Source of the DNA: Pseudomonas sp. DTU12.3
GTDB taxonomy: Bacteria > Pseudomonadota > Gammaproteobacteria > Pseudomonadales > Pseudomonadaceae
DNA: 64,000 nucleotides
Reading direction: 5' to 3'
Assembly: GCF_004124275.1 (NCBI RefSeq)
Contig: NZ_CP027218.1
Span: 2,359,501-2,423,500 of the forward strand
The notes beneath the pieces are model-generated. The model ran no database searches. It saw nothing but the letters and a program-made list of their open reading frames with translations, and was not told the DNA's origin. The position numbers and the translations under genes are program-made. Every line of letters starts with the position of its first letter. The first letter of the stretch is position 1. Positions 1-8,016 of this stretch are shown here, one piece after another.

Positions 1-599
1 ACAATCGCGCTCGGTGCGCTATCCGGGCTGCCCGAATTGAACGGCGGCGCCGGCGCGTATTCCAGTTGCAGTTGGATCAGTTGCGCGGTGTCGGCATCCA
101 CCAGCTCAGCCGCCAGCACCAAGGCAAAATCGATCCCCGCCGTGATCCCGCCACCGGTAAACAGATTACCGTCCCGCACCACTCGATCCTTCACCGCAAT
201 CGCGCCGAGCGTCGGCAGCAAGTCGTGATACGCCCAATGCGTGGTCGCGCGTTTGCCTCGCAGTAAGCCCGCCGCGCCGAGCACCAGCGAACCGGTGCAC
301 ACCGATGTCACGTACTTCGCCTGAGCAGCCTGACGCTTGATGAAGTTCAGCGTCGCCTCGTCTTCCATCAACGCGCCGACGCCACCGCCACCGGGGATGC
401 AGATCACATCCAGATCCGGGCAATCTTCAAACGTGGTGGTTGGTTTCAGCAGCAGACCGGTGCTGGCGGTGACCGGCATCAGATCCTTCCAGATCAGATG
501 CACCTGTACGCCCGGCAGCGACGCCAGTACGTCGTAAGGCCCGGTCAGGTCGAGTTGCTGAACCTGCGGAAACAACAGAAAACCGATCTGCAACGTCAT
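1..599 (-). CDS. inhA: Isonitrile hydratase, DJ-1/PfpI family (3' end cut by window edge)
   Basis: The protein reads MTLQIGFLLFPQVQQLDLTG from an ATG at 599 and stays open to the left edge, so about 199 residues are visible and the C-terminus is missing. It is a class I glutamine amidotransferase-like (DJ-1/PfpI) fold with the nucleophile elbow SVCTGS, placing the catalytic cysteine at residue 101. That is the position I recall for the essential cysteine of Pseudomonas isonitrile hydratase, which hydrates isonitriles to N-substituted formamides. The gene is divergent from a GlxA-type AraC regulator across an 89-bp gap, a common pairing that suggests local control. Other DJ-1 family activities cannot be excluded from sequence alone. 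Confidence 0.78.
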   Translation of the reverse strand, partial: MTLQIGFLLFPQVQQLDLTGPYDVLASLPGVQVHLIWKDLMPVTASTGLLLKPTTTFEDCPDLDVICIPGGGGVGALMEDEATLNFIKRQAAQAKYVTSVCTGSLVLGAAGLLRGKRATTHWAYHDLLPTLGAIAVKDRVVRDGNLFTGGGITAGIDFALVLAAELVDADTAQLIQLQLEYAPAPPFNSGSPDSAPSAI

Positions 600-688
600 C
601 GTTCTTGCTCCATGAAAAGGGGTGGACGGCTTCACTGTAGGCGCGTAGGTTCTGGCGCATACGCCAATAACCCCACGAATTACGCCAA

Positions 689-1672
689 ATGCCCAAAGCC
701 ATCCACGTACTCGCGTTCGCCAACATGCAGATCCTCGACGTCACCGGGCCATTGCAGGTATTCGCCTCGGCCAATGACCTCGCCCGTCAGCGCGGCTTGC
801 CGATGCCTTATGCGCCGAGCGTGATCGCCAGCGGCGGCGGGGCGGTGATGTCGTCGGCGGGTTTGGCGGTGTTGGCCGAGCCGTTGCCAGAAGAACCCAG
901 TGACACATTGATCATCGCTGGCGGCTGGGGCATTTATCCGGCGGCTGAAGATGTGCTTTTGGTGGATTGGGTGCGCGAACACGCCGCCAAATGTCGACGA
1001 GTGGCCTCGGTCTGCACCGGCGCGTTTCTGCTGGCGGCCAGCGGCTGGCTCGATGGCCGGCGCGTGGTCACCCACTGGACCCGCTGCGAACAACTGGCGC
1101 AGCAACACCCGAAACTGCAAGTCGAAGCCAATCCGATTTTCATCAATGACGGCCCGGTGTGGACGTCGGCAGGTGTCACGGCCGGTATCGATCTGGCCTT
1201 GGCGATGGTTGAAGAAGACCTCGGCAGCGACATCGCTCTGGACGTCGCCCGCCATCTGGTGGTGTTCCTCAAGCGCCCGGGTGGGCAATCGCAATTCAGC
1301 GTGACGCTGTCACTGCAGAATCAGGGCAATCGGTTTGACGAGTTGCACGCATGGATCGCCGAAAACCTGACCTGCGATCTTGGCGTGCCGACCCTCGCCG
1401 AGCAGGCGGGGATGAGCGAACGCAGTTTCGTCCGCCACTATCGTGCCGACACCGGCCAGACCCCGGCGCGGGCGATCGAATTGATTCGCGTCGAGACCGC
1501 GCGGCGCCTGCTCAGCGACACTGGATTGCCGGTCAAACGCATCGCCGCCAATTGCGGGTTTGGCAGCGAAGAGACACTGCGGCGCAGTTTTCTGCGGGCG
1601 ATTGGCGTGACACCGCAGGCTTATCGCGAGCGGTTTTCGGTCAGCGTTGGAGTAGAAAAATTGTCTTCTTGA
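689..1672 (+). CDS. GlxA-type transcriptional regulator (DJ-1/PfpI domain + AraC HTH)
   Basis: A 327-residue protein. The N-terminal DJ-1/PfpI-like domain (about 1-190) keeps the elbow SVCTGAF with a cysteine near residue 109. It is followed by an AraC/XylS double helix-turn-helix (about 220-320), with LAEQAGMSERSFVRHY as the first recognition-helix region and IAANCGFGSEETLRRSF as the second. Proteins of this architecture bind DNA, and the amidotransferase-like domain usually serves as a sensor. It is divergent from the isonitrile hydratase gene and probably regulates it; that link is inference from position. Confidence 0.85.
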   Translation: MPKAIHVLAFANMQILDVTGPLQVFASANDLARQRGLPMPYAPSVIASGGGAVMSSAGLAVLAEPLPEEPSDTLIIAGGWGIYPAAEDVLLVDWVREHAAKCRRVASVCTGAFLLAASGWLDGRRVVTHWTRCEQLAQQHPKLQVEANPIFINDGPVWTSAGVTAGIDLALAMVEEDLGSDIALDVARHLVVFLKRPGGQSQFSVTLSLQNQGNRFDELHAWIAENLTCDLGVPTLAEQAGMSERSFVRHYRADTGQTPARAIELIRVETARRLLSDTGLPVKRIAANCGFGSEETLRRSFLRAIGVTPQAYRERFSVSVGVEKLSS

Positions 1673-1682
1673 GCCACATTAC

Positions 1683-2297
1683 CTATGCCGTTTCTATCTT
1701 GGGGGGCGGCAATGACGCAGCCTTATTCCCTAGTTGTTGTTCTATTTTTTCCTGAAATTGCTGAATGCTCTTTGCTAATAAGTCGTAAAACAAGTTAGCG
1801 TTTTCAAGTGCCTCTTTACTTGGGATAGGTTCGAGGGTGCTGCTTTCCACTTCAAACTGGAAACGTATTTCCATGAGCGCGTGGCGCGCATCTTCTAGCT
1901 GGCTGCGCACGTCACTAGGTAGCACTGCGTCATACGAGCAAAGATACTCATTAAGGCTTTGCAGATGTTTTCTGTAATTGTCAGATATGTGTTCGAGTGC
2001 TTCATCCCACTCTGCATCCGGAAAACTTCTTTCAGGGACAATTTTTCGGAACAAACTTCTCAACATACTCAGCGCCTCGAGTTGGCGAACAAAAAAAACT
2101 TCTGAGTTTTTGAGAGTGGACTTCAGGCTTTCCAACTCTTTGCTCAAAGCTGTTTTGTAGGTTTCAAGGTGCTTGTTGAAATTAAGCTCCACGGCTTTCT
2201 GAATCCCAGAAGTCACGAGAGTTTTAACCATGAAGCCAATGCCAAGTGTGCTGGTTGCCGCTATTCCCGCAATCCACGTAATCAACTCGTAGTCCAT
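1683..2297 (-). CDS. Hypothetical membrane-anchored coiled-coil protein
   Basis: I do not recognise a family. The 204-residue product begins with a short acidic N-terminus and a hydrophobic segment (about residues 5-30, ITWIAGIAATSTLGIGFMV), which looks like a single membrane anchor. It continues with a long helical region rich in Glu, Lys and Leu (about 40-75 and 165-195) of coiled-coil character. A strong ribosome binding site (AGGAGAG) sits just before the ATG at 2297. The gene is visibly AT-richer than its neighbours, which suggests acquisition by transfer. No function can be assigned. Confidence 0.72.
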   Translation of the reverse strand: MDYELITWIAGIAATSTLGIGFMVKTLVTSGIQKAVELNFNKHLETYKTALSKELESLKSTLKNSEVFFVRQLEALSMLRSLFRKIVPERSFPDAEWDEALEHISDNYRKHLQSLNEYLCSYDAVLPSDVRSQLEDARHALMEIRFQFEVESSTLEPIPSKEALENANLFYDLLAKSIQQFQEKIEQQLGNKAASLPPPKIETA

Positions 2298-2348
2298 TTC
2301 TCTCTCCTGTTTCCCTATTTTTTCTTGAATCGCTGAGGCTTATCCGTT

Positions 2349-2744
2349 TTATGCAGTCGGCTCTGTATCCGCCAACTGATTGAAATACTTACTACGATCC
2401 GGGGTAAACGTCACCCGCATTTTCGTCCGCGAACAGGTCAGTGAGCGCTCTTCGCTCAGATCAATATCCAGATTCTCACCCCGCAGGCCTTGCCATTGCG
2501 CGAGGTACTTCAGCGAGCCGTATTTTTCGTTTTTCTTCAGGCTGCGGCTGACGCCACCTTTCCAGCCGAGCACCGGCAGTTCGTCGGCGAGGCAGCGTTG
2601 GGCGAGTTCGGGGAAACGGCTGGCGCGCTGGCGACCGATTTCCCAGCATTTGATCAGGCCTTTGTCGGCGGCTTCCCAGAGTTGGCTGCGGGACAGGCCG
2701 GTGCGAAGGGGGGAGTCGATGGTGCGCTGCACGTGGTGGGACAT
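2349..2744 (-). CDS. Conserved hypothetical protein
   Basis: A 131-residue basic protein starting MSHHVQRTIDSPLRTGLSRSQ. I chose the ATG at 2744 over an upstream in-frame ATG at 2855 because AGGAAG lies at proper spacing before it and the upstream 37 residues look like non-coding sequence. No signal peptide or membrane segment is seen. The segment LGWKGGVSRSLKKNEKYGSLKYLAQWQGLRGENLDIDLSEER resembles small Pseudomonas hypothetical proteins, but I cannot name a function. Confidence 0.6.
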   Translation of the reverse strand: MSHHVQRTIDSPLRTGLSRSQLWEAADKGLIKCWEIGRQRASRFPELAQRCLADELPVLGWKGGVSRSLKKNEKYGSLKYLAQWQGLRGENLDIDLSEERSLTCSRTKMRVTFTPDRSKYFNQLADTEPTA

Positions 2745-2905
2745 GTTGCTTCCTTGAATTCGGGTTTTATTGGACAGCTCCGCTGTGCCCGTTGCGGTGG
2801 ATGGTAGGGGTGGATGTAACAGCTGGCAACAGGGTATTTCTGGATGTGAGTGCAACGTGCGGGGCAGGGATTGTTGAGCGTTTGTAGTCCTTGAAACGCA
2901 GACTT

Positions 2906-3038
2906 TGTGGCGAGGGGGCTTGCCCCCGTTCGGCTGCGCAGCAGTCGCAGAGTCAGAAAAACCGCTGCATCTGGAAGAACTCAGTGTTTGTTTTGGGGGG
3001 CGCTTTGCGCCCCAACGGGGGCAAGCCCCCTCGCCACA
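2906..3038. repeat. REPIN-like inverted pair in a 382-bp gene-free gap
   Basis: Two perfect 25-bp inverted arms (2906-2930 beginning TGTGGCGAGGGGGCTTGCC, and 3014-3038) flank an 83-bp middle. This is the organisation of a REPIN, two REP palindromes in opposite orientation. It lies in the gap 2745-3126 between the divergent-to-tail neighbours. Apart from this element I see nothing in that gap. Confidence 0.75.
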
Positions 3039-3126
3039 GGGGGGAGGTGATAGCGCCTTTTTGTGTAGGAGGTTGTCCTACGGTAGGGCTACTTTGCGGG
3101 ATATTTCTGACAGTCTCAGACGACTA

Positions 3127-4953
3127 TTACGGCTGCCACTCACTCTTTTCCCCGCTCAACCGACGATCGAGAAAACTCGCCGCACTGATCAGCGCCAGAT
3201 GCGTCAGCGCCTGCGGTGTATTGCCCAAATGCCGGCCATGACTGTCGAACTCCTCGGCATACAACCCCAGCGGGTTCGCGTACCTCAGCAATTGCTCGAA
3301 CTCAAGATGCGCCTTTTCCACCTGTCCCGCGCGGGCCAGGCACTCGACGTACCAGAACGAACACGCGGCAAACGCGCCTTCGGTACCGGCCAAACCGTCA
3401 ATGCCCGAGTCGTCATTGCGATAGCGATACACCATGCCATCGCGCACCAGATTTTTTTCGATGGCCTCAAGCGTCGACAGCCAGCGCGGATCCTTGGCGC
3501 TGACGAAACGCACCAGCGGCATCAACAGCATCGAACCGTCGAGCGCGGTGCCGCCCTTGTACTGGACGAAATGTCTGCGCTCTTCATTCCAGAAATTGTC
3601 CCAGATGTCGGCATAGATCGCCTGCCGCGTCTGATCCCATTGCGCGAACGGAGCGGGCAGCGAGCGCTTCGAGGCCAGACGAATGGCGCGGTCCAGCGCG
3701 ACCCAGCACATCAGCCGCGAGTGCAGAAAGTGGTGCTGTTCGCCGCGCATTTCCCAGATGCCGACATCCGCGGTTTGCCAGGTTTCACAGACCTGATCGA
3801 CCACTTCGCGCACATGCTTCCAGCCTTCATGGGAAATCGCGTCGCCGTACTTGTTGACCAGATAGACCGCGTCCATCAGCTCGCCAAAAATATCCAGCTG
3901 GATCTGGTCATACGCGCCATTGCCGATCCGCACCGGTTGCGCGCCGCCATGACCGGACAAATGCGTGAGTTCGGTTTCCGGCAACTCCTGGCGTCCGTCG
4001 ATGGCGTAGAGAATGTTGAGTTTCATCGGTTGCCCGTGGCAATCGCTGACCCGCCCACGCAGCCAGCCCATGTAGGCGTTGGCTTCGCCGACAAAGCCCA
4101 GGCGCATGAACGCGTACACCGTGAACGAGGCGTCGCGGATCCACGTGTAGCGGTAATCCCAGTTGCGTTCGCCGCCGGGCGTTTCCGGCAGGCCGAAGGT
4201 GGCGGCGGCGAGGATCGCACCGTGTTTGCGCGAGGTCAGCAGTTTCAGCGCAAGGGCCGAGCGGTTGACCATTTCCCGCCAGCGCCCGCGATAGATCGAC
4301 TGGCCAAGCCAGTCGCGCCAGAATTTCAGCGTGCGTTCCATGCACAACTGCGCGGCGCCTTCCTCGAAGCGCGGATCGTCTTCGCCGCCGAGCATAAACG
4401 CGGCAGTCTGATCCTGTTTCAAGGTGAAGGAGGCCACTGCTGCGTCAGTCTCGATGTGCAATGCCTGATCCGAGGTCAGTCGCATCGATGGCTGGCCATC
4501 GGCACTGAAGATCACCGCTTGCTGGTCCATCCGCGCACGGGTGTCGGCGCGCGCGTAGTCGTGGCGCACCGCGCAACGCACGTGGAAGGTCGCTTCACCG
4601 CTGACTACACGCACCCGGCGCATCAGCAATGGTAAATCGTCTTCGTTATCGGCGACCGGCAGCAAGTCGGTGACTTCGACCACCGCGCGCTCACTCAGCC
4701 AGCGGGTTTGCAGGACATTGGTGTCGGGCAGGTAGATCTGCTCGCGGCGTGCATCGGGCAAGTCCGGCGCCAATTGGAAAATCCCTGCATCGGGGCTGTC
4801 CAGCAACGAACAGAAAATCGACGGGCTGTCGAACTCCGGCCAGCAGAAAAAATCCACACTGCCGCGATCATTGACCAGCGCCGCACTGCGCATGTCGCCG
4901 ATGATGCCGTGGGCGTTGATCGGGCTTTGTCGTTCCAGGTGATGCTCAGCCAT
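3127..4953 (-). CDS. Glycoside hydrolase family 15 protein (glucoamylase/trehalase-like)
   Basis: A 608-residue cytoplasmic protein without a signal peptide. It has the GH15 N-terminal beta-sandwich (about 1-220) followed by the alpha/alpha barrel. The barrel motifs include RNWDYRYTWIRDASF, the general-acid region DVGIWEMRGEQHHF (Glu near residue 401) and GLYAEEFD (Glu near 567, candidate catalytic base). Members hydrolyse alpha-glucans or trehalose; the substrate cannot be told from sequence. Its start overlaps the end of the upstream SDR gene by 8 bp, so the two are one operon and translationally coupled. Confidence 0.85.
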   Translation of the reverse strand: MAEHHLERQSPINAHGIIGDMRSAALVNDRGSVDFFCWPEFDSPSIFCSLLDSPDAGIFQLAPDLPDARREQIYLPDTNVLQTRWLSERAVVEVTDLLPVADNEDDLPLLMRRVRVVSGEATFHVRCAVRHDYARADTRARMDQQAVIFSADGQPSMRLTSDQALHIETDAAVASFTLKQDQTAAFMLGGEDDPRFEEGAAQLCMERTLKFWRDWLGQSIYRGRWREMVNRSALALKLLTSRKHGAILAAATFGLPETPGGERNWDYRYTWIRDASFTVYAFMRLGFVGEANAYMGWLRGRVSDCHGQPMKLNILYAIDGRQELPETELTHLSGHGGAQPVRIGNGAYDQIQLDIFGELMDAVYLVNKYGDAISHEGWKHVREVVDQVCETWQTADVGIWEMRGEQHHFLHSRLMCWVALDRAIRLASKRSLPAPFAQWDQTRQAIYADIWDNFWNEERRHFVQYKGGTALDGSMLLMPLVRFVSAKDPRWLSTLEAIEKNLVRDGMVYRYRNDDSGIDGLAGTEGAFAACSFWYVECLARAGQVEKAHLEFEQLLRYANPLGLYAEEFDSHGRHLGNTPQALTHLALISAASFLDRRLSGEKSEWQP

Positions 4954-5746
4954 TGCCGCGAAACTCCGGATAGAGGCTCATGCCGCCGTCGATGAACAGG
5001 GTCGTGCCGACAATGTAGTCGGAGGCGTCGGAGGCGAGGAAAACCACCGCGTTGGCGACGTCTTCGACATCGCCGATGCGGCCGTAGGGAATCAGGTTGA
5101 GCAGGGCTTGCCCAGCGTCGCCTTCGGTGGCGTCTTTATTGATCGGCGTGCGGATCGCCCCCGGCGCAATGCCGTTGATGCGAATGCGCTGATGGCTGAC
5201 TTCCTGCGCGAGGGTCTGCATCAACTGATCGACGCCACCCTTGGACGCGGCGTAATTGACGTGCCCGGCCCACGGAATGCGCTGGTGCACCGAACTCATG
5301 TGAATGATCTTGCCGGCGGCACGGGACACGCCTTCACGCACCCCCTGGCGATTGAAAATCCGCAGCGCCGCGCGGGCGCAGAGGAACTGGCCGGTGAGGT
5401 TGACGCCGATCACCTGATTCCAGTCCTCCAGCGACATATCCACAGCCGGTGAATCCTTTTGCAGGCCGGAGTTGGCGACCAGAATGTCCAGCGAGCCGAA
5501 CGCATCGAGGGTCTCGGCGAACAGCCGTTCGACGTCATCTTCTTTTGACACATCGGCACCGATCGCCAGTGCCTGACCACCGTCGGCGATGATCTGCCCC
5601 GCCAGGGCTTCGGCGGGTTCGGCCTGACGGTTGTAGTTGATGACCACGGCAGCACCGGCAGCGGCCAGGGCTTTGGCGGCGGCGTGGCCGATGCCGGAAC
5701 TGGCGCCGGTGACCAGTGCGACTTGGCGGGTGAGGGAGATGTGCAT
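4946..5746 (-). CDS. SDR-family oxidoreductase (glucose 1-dehydrogenase-like)
   Basis: A 266-residue classical short-chain dehydrogenase. The cofactor loop TGASSGIG is near the N-terminus, the catalytic serine lies in IIHMSSVHQR, and Tyr165-x-x-x-Lys169 sits in VNYAASKGG. The C-terminal PYGRIGDVEDVANAVVFLASD is typical of glucose 1-dehydrogenase-like members. I start it at the ATG at 5746 (MHISLTRQ); a longer upstream in-frame extension runs through REP repeats and is not credible. It overlaps the GH15 gene by 8 bp. A role oxidising glucose released by the GH15 enzyme is plausible but inferred. Confidence 0.82.
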   Translation of the reverse strand: MHISLTRQVALVTGASSGIGHAAAKALAAAGAAVVINYNRQAEPAEALAGQIIADGGQALAIGADVSKEDDVERLFAETLDAFGSLDILVANSGLQKDSPAVDMSLEDWNQVIGVNLTGQFLCARAALRIFNRQGVREGVSRAAGKIIHMSSVHQRIPWAGHVNYAASKGGVDQLMQTLAQEVSHQRIRINGIAPGAIRTPINKDATEGDAGQALLNLIPYGRIGDVEDVANAVVFLASDASDYIVGTTLFIDGGMSLYPEFRGNG

Positions 5747-5842
5747 GCAGGGTCGCGCCTTGAGTGAGGGCTTATTAAGCTGACCGGTGGTGAGGCGTGA
5801 GAGTTCATTCGAGGCTAGCGCTGCGGTGAGTGTCCGGGCCTC

Positions 5843-5999
5843 TTCGCGAGCAAGCCCGCTCCCACAGGGAATAGGGGTGAACCTGAAATTTATGCACAAC
5901 CGCAATCTTTGTGGGAGCGGGCTGGCTCGCGAAGGCGTCAGATCAGTCGACATTGATCTTGAATGAAAGACCGTTTTCGCGAGCAAGCCCGCTCCCACA
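5843..5999. repeat. REP singlet plus REPIN upstream of the SDR gene
   Basis: A single REP arm (TCGCGAGCAAGCCCGCTCCCACA) at about 5845-5867 is followed by a full REPIN at 5910-5999. The REPIN has left arm TGTGGGAGCGGGCTGGCTCG and right arm TCGCGAGCAAGCCCGCTCCCACA in opposite orientation. These are the common P. fluorescens REP family. They fill most of the gap between the SDR gene and the SCP2-JmjC gene. Confidence 0.85.
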
Positions 6000-6011
6000 G
6001 GTTCTGCGGGG

Positions 6012-7145
6012 TTACCAGCCGCGTCCCGAGTTCACCCAGAAATTCACCGACAGCGAGGTCGATACCGATTCCACCTGATGGAACCAGCCCTCCGGCAGAA
6101 ACAACAAATCTCCAGCCTCGAGGGTCACGCGCAAAAACGTCACGTTGCGTGCCGTCGGGAAACGCTGATAGTCCGGCGCATCCGGGTTGAAATCGCAGCC
6201 ATCCAGACCACCCTGCGGCGCGGTGGACCAGGTGCCCAGCGCCTGGCGGTGATGCGGCGCGGCGAGGGTGAATTTCTTCTGTCCCCAGACCTGCGCGAAC
6301 AGGTTGTCGGTGTCATCGCGGTGCAGCGGCGTCAGCGTGCCTTTCGGGCCGATCCAGATGCGTGGCGGGATGAACAGCGATGCGTCGAAGTAAGGTGGGT
6401 ACTTGATCTGCTCCATTAATTGCGCGGGCAGGATGTTGTTGCCCATGTACGCCGGCGGTTCGCCGTTGGCACCTTTGACCGCTGGCTGGTCGAGCGAAGC
6501 AATGAAGTCGGCCATCGACGTCGAACGGAAATCGCGCTCGGTGGAGAAGGTTTTCTTCACGTAGTCGCCGTGGCGGGTGATGCCTTGCAGCTCGGCAAAA
6601 TGCACCAGCGATTCTTCGCGGCTGAGCTTGAACAGCGGCCAGTCCTGCAGGGCGTCGCGGATGACCACGGGAACGCCGTTGGGCAGGTAGCGACTTTTGA
6701 ATTCCTCAATCGACAACTCGCTGCGCGGCCGCCGTTCGACAACGGTCTGCACCGGCAGGCGCGCGGTCAGGCGCTCGCTGACCCGTGGTGGCGTCGGGTA
6801 GCGTTTGTTCATGTCGACTTTTTCTGCGGCGCTGGCACCGCTGCGCGCATGGTCGATGATCTGCGGCAGCATCGTCGCCAGGCCCATGTTGCCGCCGATC
6901 TTCAGGCGCCCGCTGGCAAACAGTTCCTCGACATTGGCGCTGCCGGCCATGATGCCCATGAAGTCCGCTTGCGCCACTTCGATGGTCACGTCCGGGCTGG
7001 CATGGCGGCCGGCTTCGGTGCGGCTGCTGCCGCTGATCTCCGACCAATAGGCCTGATGCGGGCCGAAGACAAACTGAAAGACCCCTTCAATACCCACTGC
7101 GCCAGCATTGGCGAACAGCTTTCCCAGAATCGTTTGCAGGTCCAC
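6012..7145 (-). CDS. SCP2 + JmjC/cupin-8 oxygenase-like protein, PvdS-controlled
   Basis: A 377-residue protein with an N-terminal SCP2 sterol-carrier-like domain (about 15-105, ending GNMGLATMLPQIIDHARSG) and a C-terminal cupin-8/JmjC domain (about 135-375). The metal triad HxD...H is complete: His275 and Asp277 in PLHRDDTDN, and His356 in GWFHQVESVS. This predicts a soluble Fe(II)/2-oxoglutarate hydroxylase. Translation starts at a GTG at 7145 with AGAGG seven bases upstream. An exact TAAAT-N16-CGT promoter lies on its strand at 7184-7207, so it is probably expressed with pyoverdine. Its substrate is unknown; a tethered peptide, a precursor amino acid or a lipid-linked intermediate are all possible. 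I know of no standard pvd symbol for it. Confidence 0.82.
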   Translation of the reverse strand: MDLQTILGKLFANAGAVGIEGVFQFVFGPHQAYWSEISGSSRTEAGRHASPDVTIEVAQADFMGIMAGSANVEELFASGRLKIGGNMGLATMLPQIIDHARSGASAAEKVDMNKRYPTPPRVSERLTARLPVQTVVERRPRSELSIEEFKSRYLPNGVPVVIRDALQDWPLFKLSREESLVHFAELQGITRHGDYVKKTFSTERDFRSTSMADFIASLDQPAVKGANGEPPAYMGNNILPAQLMEQIKYPPYFDASLFIPPRIWIGPKGTLTPLHRDDTDNLFAQVWGQKKFTLAAPHHRQALGTWSTAPQGGLDGCDFNPDAPDYQRFPTARNVTFLRVTLEAGDLLFLPEGWFHQVESVSTSLSVNFWVNSGRGW

Positions 7146-7183
7146 GGCGGTGCCTCTTTATCAGGTTTTGGCGTGAACAGGAG

Positions 7184-7207
7184 ACGTGCCGCCCGATTGG
7201 AAATTTA
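7184..7207 (-). promoter_or_regulatory. PvdS-dependent (iron-starvation box) promoter of the SCP2-JmjC gene
   Basis: On the minus strand TAAAT (7207-7203) is followed by exactly 16 bases and CGT (7186-7184), the known PvdS box. It would start transcription roughly 30 bases before the GTG at 7145. Its -35 element is only 10 bp from the -35-like element of the divergent thioesterase promoter. Confidence 0.75.
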
Positions 7208-7217
7208 CCGTCGGCGC

Positions 7218-7241
7218 TAATTTTCAGGTGCGCCCGCGCGT
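7218..7241 (+). promoter_or_regulatory. Candidate PvdS promoter of the thioesterase gene
   Basis: TAATT (7218-7222), 16 bases, then CGT (7239-7241): one mismatch to the TAAAT-N16-CGT box. The position fits a short leader before the GAGGTG ribosome binding site at 7264 and the GTG at 7276. It is back to back with the exact box on the other strand. Confidence 0.6.
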
Positions 7242-7275
7242 TCTTTTAGCATCATGACTTTTTGAGGTGAGTGCA

Positions 7276-8010
7276 GTGACTCAATTGACATTGCTGTGCC
7301 TGCCGTATTCGGGGGCGAGCGCGATGGTTTACAGCCGCTGGCGGCGCAAGCTGCCGGAGTGGCTGAAATTGCAGCCGGTGGAATTGCCGGGGCGCGGCAT
7401 GCGTTTCGATGAAGACTTGCAAACCGACATGCCGACGCTGGTGCAGCAATTGGCCCGGGAACTGCGCGTTTCGCTGAAGGCGCCTTATGCGATATTCGGG
7501 CACAGCCTCGGCGCGTTGCTCGCCAGTGAGCTGGCCCACGCCTTGCGGGCCATGGGTTGCCCGCCGCCGGTGGCGCTGTTTGCCTCGGGTACGGCGGCGC
7601 CGAGCTTGCGCGACGAATATGATCGCGACCTGGCCCGGCCCAAGAGCGATGCCGAACTGCTGGAGCAACTGCGCAGCCTGCAAGGCACCAGCAGCGAGGC
7701 GTTGGAAAATGAAGAGTTGATGAGTCTGACCCTGCCGATCCTGCGCGCCGACTTCCTGTTGTGTGGCAGCCATCGCGCGGTGGAACGGCCACAGCTCGAT
7801 TGCCCGGTGCACGTGCTCGGTGGCACCACCGACCGCGCCACCACTGAACAACTGATCGGCTGGAGCCGGGAAACCCGTGGCAGTTTTTCCGTCGACATGT
7901 TTGCCGGCGGGCACTTCTTCATTCATGAGCACGAAGCGAAAGTGCTGCGCCTGATCAAGGACCACCTCGACGTCCACCATCGCCGCCACACGATGACCGC
8001 CACAGCCTGA
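7276..8010 (+). CDS. Type II thioesterase (PvdG-like)
   Basis: A 244-residue alpha/beta hydrolase of the external NRPS thioesterase family, which removes wrong or stalled acyl groups from carrier domains. Visible features are the N-terminal LCLPYSGASAMVY, the nucleophile elbow FGHSLG (Ser77), Asp186 in GTTDRATTE and His213 in FAGGHFFIHEHEA. I prefer the GTG at 7276, because GAGGTG at 7264 is then at normal spacing; a GTG at 7267 would overlap that site. It lies upstream of the NRPS genes and has its own candidate PvdS promoter. It may correspond to PvdG or to the second thioesterase found in some pyoverdine loci (PA2411-like); I cannot separate these. Confidence 0.85.
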   Translation: MTQLTLLCLPYSGASAMVYSRWRRKLPEWLKLQPVELPGRGMRFDEDLQTDMPTLVQQLARELRVSLKAPYAIFGHSLGALLASELAHALRAMGCPPPVALFASGTAAPSLRDEYDRDLARPKSDAELLEQLRSLQGTSSEALENEELMSLTLPILRADFLLCGSHRAVERPQLDCPVHVLGGTTDRATTEQLIGWSRETRGSFSVDMFAGGHFFIHEHEAKVLRLIKDHLDVHHRRHTMTATA

Positions 8011-8016
8011 CCGCAC

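Noticed and set aside
2905..4635. A plus-strand open frame of 576 codons opposite the GH15 gene
   Set aside because: It begins in the REP repeat and runs antisense to clear GH15 motifs.
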